Under the pieces are notes generated by a model. That model searched no databases. It was not told where the DNA came from and saw only the letters and a program-made list of their open reading frames with translations. A stretch of DNA of 34,120 nucleotides, taken from assembly GCA_029218505.1 (NCBI GenBank), contig JAQXRL010000158.1, positions 1-34,120 of the forward strand. Reading direction: 5' to 3'. A program made the position numbers and the translations under genes. The stretch is from Eubacteriales bacterium. GTDB taxonomy: Bacteria; Bacillota; Clostridia; Christensenellales; Aristaeellaceae. Of this stretch, positions 23,731-31,598 are shown in pieces. Numbering within the stretch: position 1 is the first letter of the stretch; each line of letters opens with the position of its first letter.

Positions 23731-23734
23731 GCGC

Positions 23735-23776
23735 AAACACGCGCTCAATCCACTTGCCATGATTGAGCGCGTGTTT
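23735..23776 (-). terminator. Terminator of the rlmH operon
   Basis: A perfect 16-bp inverted repeat: 23735-23750 with 23761-23776 (AAACACGCGCTCAATC and its complement), 10-nt loop. It starts 10 bp beyond the rlmH stop. On the minus strand the stem ends in TGTTTG; the A/T ends make it potentially bidirectional. Confidence 0.85.
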
Positions 23777-23785
23777 CGACGCCGA

Positions 23786-24262
23786 TTATTTATGGTAACG
23801 TTCTCCCGCCAGGATGCGCTCCGCCCGATAAAGCTGTTCCAGCAGCACCACGCGCATCAGGCCATGCGGAAAAGTAAGATTGGAAAACGACAGGCGCGCA
23901 TCCGCCCGGGCCAGCACTGCGTCACTCAGGCCATTGGAACCGCCTATGACCAACACCAACCTGCGACCGTCCGCCATCCAATCGCTGAGTTTCCGCGCCA
24001 ATCCGGGAGAATCCGGCGCGGCTGCCTGCACACACAAAGCGACCACGCGGTCTGTGGGACGAATCTGCCGGAGCAACGCCTCGCCTTCCTTTTCCATGCC
24101 CTGGCGGATGAGCGCATCGGACGGGCGTTCCGGATCCCGCACGTCTTCCACCTGCACAATTTCATATTTCCCATATCTGGAAAGGCGCTTCAGATATTCC
24201 TCGCACCCCTGGCGCTGCCATGGCTCCTTCAGTTTGCCCACGCACAGAATCGTAACATTCAT
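23786..24262 (-). CDS. rlmH: 23S rRNA (pseudouridine-1915-N3)-methyltransferase RlmH
   Basis: RlmH is a SPOUT-class enzyme that uses S-adenosylmethionine to methylate pseudouridine 1915 in helix 69 of 23S rRNA, acting on assembled ribosomes. The 158-residue length is standard. The N-terminus VTILCVGKLKEPWQRQGCEE and the knot region LVLVIGGSNGLSDAV are typical, and the C-terminus FPHGLMRVVLLEQLYRAERI-LAGERYHK ends in the conserved YHK. It starts 12 bp after the CPBP gene and is the last gene of the six-gene run, followed by a terminator. Confidence 0.97.
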   Translation of the reverse strand: MNVTILCVGKLKEPWQRQGCEEYLKRLSRYGKYEIVQVEDVRDPERPSDALIRQGMEKEGEALLRQIRPTDRVVALCVQAAAPDSPGLARKLSDWMADGRRLVLVIGGSNGLSDAVLARADARLSFSNLTFPHGLMRVVLLEQLYRAERILAGERYHK

Positions 24263-24274
24263 ACGGCGCCTCCG

Positions 24275-25267
24275 TCACGATAAAATCCCCAGCATCAAAA
24301 GAATATCCTCCGCGTACAGCACCAGCGTGGTCACAATGCCGGAAAGCAACACCACCAGCTCTGCGGCGGATGTTTTCACGCCCGTATCCTGCGCCAATGA
24401 AACATTCCGCCGAGTCATTCTGTGTTTGAAAAGATACATAAGCGCCGCAAACAGTCCGAATTGGTAGAAAAACTCCAGCGCCAGCATTGCCATTTCGGAA
24501 ATGTCCGCCTGCATGGCGGCGCTTTCCTGAAGCATTTCTCCGGAGATGGAATTGAACCGCAGCATCGCAAAGTTGATCAACAATACGATGGCGTTGTGGG
24601 CGGTGTGATAAATCATGCCGGCATAGATGGAATCACAGGCCGTTACCAAAAAGGCAATGACCACTCCCAGCAGCAATTGCGAAGGAATTCCCTGCACGGA
24701 TCCATGCAGCAGCATAAACAGCACCGCCGAATACAGCATCGCCTTTCTGCCGCCCCTGCGTTCCCACGCGGAAAGAATCATGCCGCGAAACAAAAATTCT
24801 TCGCAGATGCCCGGCAACACGCAGGAAGAAAACACATACAGCGTCAATCCCCGGGTGCTGGTGGGAATGGTCATCTGCGCGTAAGAAGTATCGCAGCCCA
24901 ACCATTCCAACAGCAGCGTCCAGAAATAGGACAGCACCGTTACCACCATGACCCCGGCGAACGCCGTGAGCACAAGAACGACCGTCGCCCGAAAGGACAG
25001 CGGATTCAAGCGAAGCGCCGGCAAACATTCCGGCCTGCGCCGAGAATACAGCCACACAGGAATGGCCATAAACAGCAGATAGTACAGCGCGTTGAACAGC
25101 AGCATGGCCGCCTCCGCCGAAAGCGACGGGAACAGCGCATACATGCCCCGAAGAATGGGCGCCGAAAACAACCCAAGCACGACCAGTCCGGCCGCGGCCA
25201 GCAGAAAAAGGGCGTTTGCCGCAAACACCGACGGCCTTCGCCCATAACACATTTTTTGATCAGACAT
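24275..25267 (-). CDS. CPBP-family intramembrane metalloprotease
   Basis: The 330-residue membrane protein has about eight hydrophobic segments and the CPBP (CAAX protease/bacteriocin-processing, Abi) motifs: ICEEFLFRGMILSAWERRG with Glu156-Glu157, LLHGS with His188 and YHTAHNAIVLL with His221/His224 and Asn225. These residues coordinate the catalytic metal within the membrane. Family roles include prenyl-protein processing and bacteriocin self-immunity; nothing here points to one substrate. The ATG at 25267 overlaps the ychF stop by 8 bp, implying coupling. A C-terminal extension of about 90 residues with two more hydrophobic segments follows the motif core. Confidence 0.92.
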   Translation of the reverse strand: MSDQKMCYGRRPSVFAANALFLLAAAGLVVLGLFSAPILRGMYALFPSLSAEAAMLLFNALYYLLFMAIPVWLYSRRRPECLPALRLNPLSFRATVVLVLTAFAGVMVVTVLSYFWTLLLEWLGCDTSYAQMTIPTSTRGLTLYVFSSCVLPGICEEFLFRGMILSAWERRGGRKAMLYSAVLFMLLHGSVQGIPSQLLLGVVIAFLVTACDSIYAGMIYHTAHNAIVLLINFAMLRFNSISGEMLQESAAMQADISEMAMLALEFFYQFGLFAALMYLFKHRMTRRNVSLAQDTGVKTSAAELVVLLSGIVTTLVLYAEDILLMLGILS

Positions 25268-26357
25268 TGAACCGGAACAGCGTAACGTCGCCGTCTTTCA
25301 TTACGTAATCCTTGCCTTCGCTGCGAACCAATCCCTTTTCCTTGCAGGCCGCCATGCTGCCTTCCCGGATCAGATCGTCATAGGCGACAATTTCCGCGCG
25401 AATAAAGCCGCGCTCAAAATCGGAATGAATCTTTCCCGCCGCCTGGGGCGCTTTGTCGCCATTGCGAATGGTCCAGGCGCGAACCTCCTTCGGTCCGGCG
25501 GTCAGGAAACTGATCAGGCCAAGCAGACGATATCCCGCCTGCACAAGCCTGTCCAGGCCGGACTGGCCAATGCCCATTTCTTCCAGGAACATGGCCTTTT
25601 CTTCCGGATCCAATTGGGCGATTTCTTCCTCGGCCTGGGCGCAGATCACCAGCAGCTGCGCGCCCTCCGCATCGGCAATTTCCCGAACCCGCGTTACCAG
25701 GCTCAGTTCCGATTCCGGTTTCCCCAGATCCTCTTCGCCAATGTTGGCCGCATAGATGACTTTCTTCATCGTGAGCAAAAACCAGCTGTCCGCCACGGCC
25801 CTTTGATCCTCCGTCAGCGCGGCGGTGCGGGCCGGCTTGCCCTCGTTCAGATGCTTCAGCAGGATCTCTCCCGTTTCGTATTCGTCCACCAGCTTCTTTT
25901 CGCCGTTGCGCACCAGCTTCTGCGCCTTGTCCCGGCGCTTCGTCACGGTTTCAATGTCCGCCAGAATCAATTCCGTGTTAATGGTATCGATGTCTCTGAC
26001 AGGATCCACGCTGCCGTCCACGTGAATTACGTTCTCGTCCTCAAAGCAACGCACCACATGCACAATGGCGTCCACTTCCCGAATGTGGGAAAGGAATTTG
26101 TTGCCCAAGCCTTCTCCCTGGCTGGCTCCCTTGACCAGGCCAGCAATATCCACAAATTCCAGCACCGCAGGCGTGTATTTTTCCGGATGATACATCTCCG
26201 CCAGCACATCCAGCCGATGATCCGGCACCGCCACCACGCCGTTGTTCGGCTCGATGGTGCAAAACGGGTAATTTGCCGCCTGTGCGCCTGCATTGGTAAT
26301 GGCATTGAACAACGTGCTCTTGCCCACGTTCGGAAGTCCGACGACTCCGAGTTTCAT
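25260..26357 (-). CDS. ychF: Redox-regulated ATPase/GTPase YchF (Obg family)
   Basis: YchF is a TRAFAC P-loop protein that binds ribosomes and, unlike other Obg members, prefers ATP. The 365-residue product has the P-loop [15 protein letters not shown], the [10 protein letters not shown] switch region, [20 protein letters not shown], the NMKK-like NVYA-type G4 replacement region ([13 protein letters not shown]) and the C-terminal TGS domain ([20 protein letters not shown] ... [13 protein letters not shown]). I chose ATG 26357, preceded by GGAGGAATG; the open frame runs 12 codons further without a comparable site. It lies 78 bp downstream of the phospho-sugar mutase gene. Confidence 0.97.
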   Translation of the reverse strand: MKLGVVGLPNVGKSTLFNAITNAGAQAANYPFCTIEPNNGVVAVPDHRLDVLAEMYHPEKYTPAVLEFVDIAGLVKGASQGEGLGNKFLSHIREVDAIVHVVRCFEDENVIHVDGSVDPVRDIDTINTELILADIETVTKRRDKAQKLVRNGEKKLVDEYETGEILLKHLNEGKPARTAALTEDQRAVADSWFLLTMKKVIYAANIGEEDLGKPESELSLVTRVREIADAEGAQLLVICAQAEEEIAQLDPEEKAMFLEEMGIGQSGLDRLVQAGYRLLGLISFLTAGPKEVRAWTIRNGDKAPQAAGKIHSDFERGFIRAEIVAYDDLIREGSMAACKEKGLVRSEGKDYVMKDGDVTLFRFNV

Positions 26358-26435
26358 TTCTGCATTCCTCCGTCTTCCTGGGATTGCCGGCATGCGATTT
26401 CCTATTCTCCGCCTGCCAAACCTCGAATTTCCTGC

Positions 26436-28151
26436 TTACATCAGCGCCTGTGCAGCGTCCACGATGCGCGTCAACAGCGCCTCCGTAGCATCGTGAGATT
26501 GCGTCACCGCATTGGCATAGAGCTTGATCTTGGGCTCGGTGCCGGACGGCCGCACGCATACCCACGCGCCTCCGTCCAATTCATAATAAAGCACATTGGA
26601 CTGCGGCAACGAAAGCTTCTGTGTTCCGCCATGGGCATCGGTGCGAACGCCCGTGAGATAATCGTTGACCGCCTCCACCGCTACGCCGCCGAAATCCCGG
26701 GGACAATTTTCCCGCAGGCGCGTCATGATCCCGCTCATCTTGGCCAGACCGTCCTTGCCCGGCAACACCACGGAAACCACCTTGTCGCCATAGCAGCCAT
26801 ACTTCCGAAACAGACCTTCCAAGCCGTCCAGCATCGTCATGCCTTGCTTTTTGTAATAGCAGGCCGCTTCCGCAAGAAGCATACAGGCATTTACGCCGTC
26901 TTTGTCCCGAACGTCCGTGCCGGAAAGGAATCCAAAGGACTCCTCAAAGCCAAACACAAAGGTATATCGGCCGGTTTCCTCAAAATGCTTGATCTGTTCC
27001 GCGATATACTTAAATCCCGTGAGCACCGGAATGTACGTCACGCCAAAATCCTGGCATATTGCTTTGGCCATATCCGTGGACACGATGGAGGACACCACCG
27101 CCGCGTTTTCCGGCAACGTACCCAGCAGCTTTTTCTGCGACAGGATGTAGTGCAAAAGCACGCAGCCGATCTGATTTCCGGAAAGCAGGCGCACGCCGCC
27201 ATCCTCCTCCATGCAGGCGACGCCCACCCGGTCGCAATCCGGATCCGTTCCGATGCACAAATCCGCGCCCACCTGCTTTTGCAGTTCCACCGCCAGGGCA
27301 AACGCGCCTGGATCCTCCGGATTCGGCACCTTCACCGTGGGGAAACGGCCGTCGGGCAATTCCTGCTGTTCCACCACATACACGTTCTCCATGCCGATTT
27401 CCCGCAAAATTCTGCGCACGGGAATGTTTCCGGAGCCATGCAGCGGCGTATAAACGATTTTCAGTTCCCTGCCCATTTCCCGGGCGAGTCCGGGATTGAC
27501 GGACAGCTTTTTGACCGCGGCAATATAATCGTCGTCGATCTTTCCGCCCAAAATGGTGAGCAAGCCTTTCTGAATCGCTTCTTTTTCCTCCATGGGCTGC
27601 GCCTGAGTATAGGAAATGCCCGGCAGCCGGTCCGTAATGGCCCGCACGCTATCGGGAGGCATTTGCCCTCCGTCGCTCCAATAGACCTTGTAGCCATTGT
27701 AAACGCTGGGATTGTGGCTGGCCGTAATCACCACGCCGGCAATGGCGCCGGTATGGCGCACGGAAAAGCTCAGCACCGGCACGGGACGCAGGGATTCAAA
27801 CAGCATGGCCTTCACGCCCATGCCCGCCAAAACCAGCGCCGTCTGCCGCGCAAACACATCGGACTTGATGCGGGAATCATAGGCAATTACCACGCCCCGG
27901 TCCTTTCCGCCGGGAATCGCCAAAATCGATTGCGCCAACGCCAAGGTGGCGCGACGCACCGTGTATATATTCATGCGATTGGTTCCGGCGCCCAGAATTC
28001 CGCGCATGCCCGCCGTGCCGAATTCCAATTCCCGATAGAACCGGTCCTCAATTTGGGCGGCGTCATTCCGAATGTCGGTAAGTTCGCGGATCGTCTCCGC
28101 ATCGTCGGCAAAATCCGACAGCCATTGGCGATACAGTTCCATGGCGTTCAT
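26436..28151 (-). CDS. Phospho-sugar mutase (alpha-phosphoglucomutase, PgcA-like)
   Basis: This alpha-D-phosphohexomutase interconverts glucose 1-phosphate and glucose 6-phosphate through a phosphoserine. The 571-residue length matches the PgcA/PGM2-like group of Firmicutes. The active-site serine is Ser145 in ITASHNPSVYNGYKVYW. The metal loop reads GTDPDCDRVG, the sugar loop FGFEESFGFLSG and the phosphate loop RPSGTEPKIKLY. The N-terminal FGTAGMRGILGAGTNRMN is also diagnostic. Phosphomannomutase activity cannot be excluded. ATG 28151 follows AGGAGG. It starts 10 bp after the ferritin-like gene and could process glucose 1-phosphate from glgP. Confidence 0.95.
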   Translation of the reverse strand: MNAMELYRQWLSDFADDAETIRELTDIRNDAAQIEDRFYRELEFGTAGMRGILGAGTNRMNIYTVRRATLALAQSILAIPGGKDRGVVIAYDSRIKSDVFARQTALVLAGMGVKAMLFESLRPVPVLSFSVRHTGAIAGVVITASHNPSVYNGYKVYWSDGGQMPPDSVRAITDRLPGISYTQAQPMEEKEAIQKGLLTILGGKIDDDYIAAVKKLSVNPGLAREMGRELKIVYTPLHGSGNIPVRRILREIGMENVYVVEQQELPDGRFPTVKVPNPEDPGAFALAVELQKQVGADLCIGTDPDCDRVGVACMEEDGGVRLLSGNQIGCVLLHYILSQKKLLGTLPENAAVVSSIVSTDMAKAICQDFGVTYIPVLTGFKYIAEQIKHFEETGRYTFVFGFEESFGFLSGTDVRDKDGVNACMLLAEAACYYKKQGMTMLDGLEGLFRKYGCYGDKVVSVVLPGKDGLAKMSGIMTRLRENCPRDFGGVAVEAVNDYLTGVRTDAHGGTQKLSLPQSNVLYYELDGGAWVCVRPSGTEPKIKLYANAVTQSHDATEALLTRIVDAAQALM

Positions 28152-28161
28152 GGAGTTCCTC

Positions 28162-28650
28162 CTATTCAGTCAGCGCCCGCTTCCGCTGAAGCCGGCGCAT
28201 ATGCTGCTGTTCCTGATGGGCGATTTCCAGAAAAACATCCCGCGCGCAGGCATCCCGGGCCTTCTGCGCCAATTCCAAATAGAACAGCACCGAATCCTTT
28301 TCCGACTGAATGGCATAAGAAAGCACCGCCTCGGGGTTATCAAAACCCTCATGCCGAATGGCCATCAGTCCGCCGGGAAATACGACATCCGCGGCAATCG
28401 CCGAAAGATACGCGTTGGTTTCGTCGTCATACGGATCATCCGACGCGTTTTCCATGGCGCGCCTGCGCTGATAAAGGCGCACAAATTCCGCAAAATGCGC
28501 GCGTTCGTCCTCCGCCAGCGATTCCAGCAGCGCTCTGGTGGCTTCGCAATGGGTCAGCTTCGCTGCGCGAAGATAAAAAGCTTCGCCCCGCTTCTCCATT
28601 TCACCCGCGATGCGAAGTCCCTCCAAATCGCTGAAAACATGGGTAAGCAC
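28162..28650 (-). CDS. Ferritin-like (rubrerythrin-type) diiron protein
   Basis: The 162-residue four-helix protein carries a complete set of diiron ligands: Glu17 in EMEKRGEAFYLRAA, Glu50 and His53 in EDERAHF, Glu117 in SEKDSVLFYLELA, and Glu147 and His150 in EIAHQEQQHMRRL. There is no C-terminal rubredoxin domain, so it is not a classical rubrerythrin. Related proteins scavenge peroxide or handle iron in anaerobes. I chose GTG 28650, preceded by GAGGAGG; the frame extends to 28698 but that would overlap the upstream gene without a ribosome site. It sits 28 bp after the DUF1858 gene, which may be its redox partner. Confidence 0.88.
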   Translation of the reverse strand: MLTHVFSDLEGLRIAGEMEKRGEAFYLRAAKLTHCEATRALLESLAEDERAHFAEFVRLYQRRRAMENASDDPYDDETNAYLSAIAADVVFPGGLMAIRHEGFDNPEAVLSYAIQSEKDSVLFYLELAQKARDACARDVFLEIAHQEQQHMRRLQRKRALTE

Positions 28651-28678
28651 GGCGTTTTCCTCCTCTTTGGAGCGAATT

Positions 28679-28885
28679 CTATTCGCCCTTTTTCGCAAAG
28701 TAATCGTTCAATTCCTTCACCAGGTCATCTGCGTTAACGCCATGGGCGGCGCACGCCATTTCCAGGCTTTCCATGGTGGCATGGGGGCAACCCAGGCAAT
28801 GCATGCCGTAAGACATCATAATGGGCGCGGTATTGCGATCCAGACGGAGCACCTCGCCGATGGACATGGTTTTTTCAATGGTCAT
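28679..28885 (-). CDS. DUF1858-domain redox-disulfide protein
   Basis: The 68-residue cytosolic protein matches the DUF1858 family (redox disulfide domain first noted beside hybrid-cluster proteins). Its signature is GMHCLGCPHATMESLEMAC, with Cys30 and Cys33 as a CxxC pair and a third Cys at 45. MTIEKTMSIGEVL is the typical N-terminus. The ATG at 28885 has GAGGAGG 8 nt upstream. It is the first gene of the minus-strand run and directly precedes the ferritin-like gene, suggesting a thiol/iron redox job; the partner is unproven. Confidence 0.93.
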   Translation of the reverse strand: MTIEKTMSIGEVLRLDRNTAPIMMSYGMHCLGCPHATMESLEMACAAHGVNADDLVKELNDYFAKKGE

Positions 28886-28918
28886 ATTTGCTTCCTCCTC
28901 ATTCCATAGGATGTACTT

Positions 28919-28947
28919 AGTTTACCGCAATCCGCGAAGGAATGCAA
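28919..28947 (-). promoter_or_regulatory. Possible promoter for the DUF1858-to-rlmH gene run
   Basis: Minus strand: TTGCAT (28942-28947), 17-bp spacer, TAAACT (28919-28924). The boxes are imperfect, but the spacing and position about 34 nt before the DUF1858 ATG fit. No stronger candidate is seen up to 29092. Confidence 0.5.
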
Positions 28948-29092
28948 GCCAATTTCCGCCAATTTCCGCCTTCCCGGGAAGATGACAGGAATTTTTACAC
29001 CGCACGCTTCCCCGAGCCTTCCGGCGTCTTTCCGCATCGCCGCCAAAATCTTGTCATCCGGCCGCGAATTTGCGAACGTTGCGGCCGCGCCC

Positions 29093-29797
29093 TCAGCGCG
29101 CTTCCAGCGTGCTCGGCGCCTTGGGCAACGCTTCATATTGCTCCGTCCAGTGGGCATAGATGATTTCCCCGCCGGTTTCCCGGGCAATGCGCGTCACCTT
29201 TTCTATGGAGTCTCGATAGTTGCCGGCATGATACACATGCTTCGGTTGATGTTCCGGCATCATGTTGTACGGGCCATACATGCAGTCCGACGGAAACAGC
29301 AGCGTCCCTTCCGGCAGCGTCACCTGAAGCCCCAGCAGGTTGGCGGTATGTCCCGGAAGCGTCAGCACGCGAACGCCTTCCAGCAAATCAACCTCTTCGC
29401 CGACGCCAAGAAACCGCAGCCGTTCACGGGGCTGGAACGAATTGCCCAGCCATTTTTCCGCGCCAGCCCATTCCTCCCGGGTGAGATAAACCCTGGCCTG
29501 GGGAAACAAGTCGATATTTCCAATATGATCCCCATGCAAATGCGAAACCACCACTATATCCACGTCCTCCGGGCGAATGCCCGCCAGCGCCAACTGGTGA
29601 ACCATCGTTTCGTCCGGCGCATGGGTATACCCTTCGTCGCCCTCCCGGCTGCCCAAATCAAACAGCAAATTTCCCGCCTCATGGCGAATCAGCAACGCGG
29701 AAATCGGCGCCAATGCGGTCGATTCTTCCGGCGCGCTCCCATCCAACACGCTTGCGGGCACCTGCAGCCAGCCCAGCTTCAGTATGTACAGCTTCAT
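29093..29797 (-). CDS. Metallo-beta-lactamase-fold hydrolase (AHL-lactonase-like)
   Basis: The 234-residue cytosolic protein has the binuclear zinc motif VVSHLHGDHIGN (HxHxDH), then LPGHTANLLGL, LFPSDCMYGPYN and the late histidine in IYAHWTEQYEAL. The arrangement and length match the N-acyl-homoserine-lactonase-like (AttM/AiiA) branch, but the substrate cannot be read from sequence, and many such proteins cleave other lactones or thioesters. I chose ATG 29797, with GGAG 3 nt upstream; an in-frame ATG at 29806 lies inside that site. It has its own promoter at 29876-29904 and diverges from the symporter gene. Confidence 0.88.
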   Translation of the reverse strand: MKLYILKLGWLQVPASVLDGSAPEESTALAPISALLIRHEAGNLLFDLGSREGDEGYTHAPDETMVHQLALAGIRPEDVDIVVVSHLHGDHIGNIDLFPQARVYLTREEWAGAEKWLGNSFQPRERLRFLGVGEEVDLLEGVRVLTLPGHTANLLGLQVTLPEGTLLFPSDCMYGPYNMMPEHQPKHVYHAGNYRDSIEKVTRIARETGGEIIYAHWTEQYEALPKAPSTLEAR

Positions 29798-29875
29798 AAA
29801 CTCCATCCCCTATTTTCACCATGATCCCTGCAAACGCCCTCAAAACGCAAACCCGCGCTTCCTTGACGCATCGAT

Positions 29876-29904
29876 ATTATACCATTCTTTTGCGGCGCGG
29901 GCAA
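29876..29904 (-). promoter_or_regulatory. Promoter of the MBL-fold gene
   Basis: Minus strand: TTGCCC (29899-29904), 17-bp spacer, perfect TATAAT (29876-29881) with TG one base upstream (extended -10). The start site would be about 70 nt before the ATG. Confidence 0.75.
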
Positions 29905-30030
29905 GAAAAAGCCCCGGCCCGCATGGAACGCCGGCATTCCGTCATGGATTTCTTCTTCGGGGCGTATCTGTTTAGAGAGGCCTGCTTGCCGGCGCAACAA
30001 TCTTGCATGCCTGAAGGAGTGGTTTCCATC

Positions 30031-31554
30031 ATGGACCGGATCGTTTCCATCCACGAAGAACTCCGCCAAATCGTATGGGGATGGCCTATGATGCTGTTGA
30101 TTCTGGGCGCAGGCGTTTACTTTACCCTGGGCACGCGTTTTCTGCAATTTCGGAAATTCGGCCGCATTATGGCGGGCACCATTGGCAAAATGTTTGACCA
30201 AACCGCCGTGGAGGACAAAGGCGCGGTCAGTCCCTTCCAGGCCCTGACCACCGCGCTGGCCGCCACCGTTGGCACGGGCAACATCGCAGGCGTGGCGGGC
30301 GCCATCGCCATGGGCGGGCCGGGCGCCGTGTTTTGGATGTGGATCAGCGCCCTGCTGGGCATGTGCACCAAATATGCGGAAGTTGTTCTTTCCATCAAAT
30401 ATCGGGAACGAAACGCGCAGGGGGAATGGGTTGGAGGCCCCATGTATACCATTCAAAACGGCCTTGGCCCGCGTTGGAAATGGCTTGCCGTCACGTTCGC
30501 CGTGCTGGGCATGACGGCCGCCTTCGGCATAGGAAACATGACGCAGATCAACACCATTGCCGGTTCCGTCAATATGGCGATCGCGTTTTTTGTTCCCGGC
30601 GCGGCAAATTTCCGGAACGCCATCAATGCCGTCATCGGTCTGCTGGTGGCGGCGCTGGCGGCAATGGCGCTGTTTGGCGGCGTCAAGCGCATCGGCCGCG
30701 TCACGGAAAAGCTGGTGCCGATGATGAGCGGACTGTATATTTTCGGCTGCCTGGTGGTGATCTTTGTCAACATCAGCCGCGTTGGCGCAGTGTTCGTCGC
30801 CATTTTTCGCGCGGCGTTCCAGCCCGCTTCCCTGTTGGGCGGCGCAACGGGCATTGGCATCGTCTCCGCCATGAAGCGCGGCGTTTCCCGGGGCGTTTTC
30901 TCCAACGAGGCCGGGTTGGGTTCCGCTCCCATCGCCTATGCCGCGGCCAGCACCGAAAGCCCCGTAGAGCAGGGATTTTACGGAATTTTTGAAGTGTTTG
31001 CAGACACCATCGTCATCTGCACGCTGACGGCGCTTGCAATCCTGACCAGCGGCGTCATTGGCGTTTCGGAAACCGCCGCCTTCGCCTATGGAGACGATTC
31101 CCTGGGCATAAACATGTCCATCGCCGCGTTTGGCACGGTCTTTGGCAACGGCATGGCGGGCATCATCATCTCCATCGCAAGCACGCTGTTTGCCCTGGCC
31201 ACCATTCTCAGCTGGTCGTTGTATGGCGCGCGCTGTTTTGAATATATCTTTGGCGTCAAACACACGCGCGTTTATCAGATGCTGTTCGTGGCGTTTATCA
31301 TGGTGGGCGCCACCATGAAGCTTTCCCTGGCATGGAGCATTGCGGATACCCTGAACGGACTGATGGCCCTTCCAAATCTATGCGCTATCTTAGCGCTTTC
31401 CGGCACCGTATTCCGCTTGACAGCCACATACCGGAATGGTATTCTATGCTCAAAATGTGTGTGTCATCGTTCCACCGCGCTGGCGGAGCAGAAGCCTTCA
31501 GGATTTTCCGCGAAAACGGAAATCAACGGGAATCATGGCATAAAATTGCCTTGA
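30031..31554 (+). CDS. AGCS-family sodium:alanine/glycine symporter
   Basis: The 507-residue integral membrane protein imports alanine or glycine with sodium. It has the AGCS signatures: FQALTTALAATVGTGNIAGV (residues about 70-89), GGPGAVFWMWISALLGM, the EWVGGPMYTIQNGLG loop, and FSNEAGLGSAPIAYAAAS. About eleven hydrophobic segments can be counted. I chose ATG 30031 before DRIVSIHEELRQIVWGWP; AAGGAG lies 11 nt upstream, a slightly long spacing. The conserved part ends near LNGLMALPNLCAILALSG; the final about 33 residues (after TYRNG) are unlike the family and run into the leader of the next gene, so a late frameshift or read-through extension is possible. Confidence 0.93.
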   Translation: MDRIVSIHEELRQIVWGWPMMLLILGAGVYFTLGTRFLQFRKFGRIMAGTIGKMFDQTAVEDKGAVSPFQALTTALAATVGTGNIAGVAGAIAMGGPGAVFWMWISALLGMCTKYAEVVLSIKYRERNAQGEWVGGPMYTIQNGLGPRWKWLAVTFAVLGMTAAFGIGNMTQINTIAGSVNMAIAFFVPGAANFRNAINAVIGLLVAALAAMALFGGVKRIGRVTEKLVPMMSGLYIFGCLVVIFVNISRVGAVFVAIFRAAFQPASLLGGATGIGIVSAMKRGVSRGVFSNEAGLGSAPIAYAAASTESPVEQGFYGIFEVFADTIVICTLTALAILTSGVIGVSETAAFAYGDDSLGINMSIAAFGTVFGNGMAGIIISIASTLFALATILSWSLYGARCFEYIFGVKHTRVYQMLFVAFIMVGATMKLSLAWSIADTLNGLMALPNLCAILALSGTVFRLTATYRNGILCSKCVCHRSTALAEQKPSGFSAKTEINGNHGIKLP

Positions 31555-31598
31555 AGAGTCCATCGCGAACCAAATTTTTGAAAGGGCGGGGGTTATTC

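Noticed and set aside
23259-23762. A 167-codon plus-strand frame across the repeat region
   Set aside because: The repeat copies inside it are read in different frames, there is no ribosome site and no family resemblance.
25425-28634. A 1069-codon open frame on the plus strand
   Set aside because: It lies antisense to ychF and the phospho-sugar mutase, has no recognisable domain, and its composition (His/Arg/Gln-rich) is typical of the complement of GC-rich genes.
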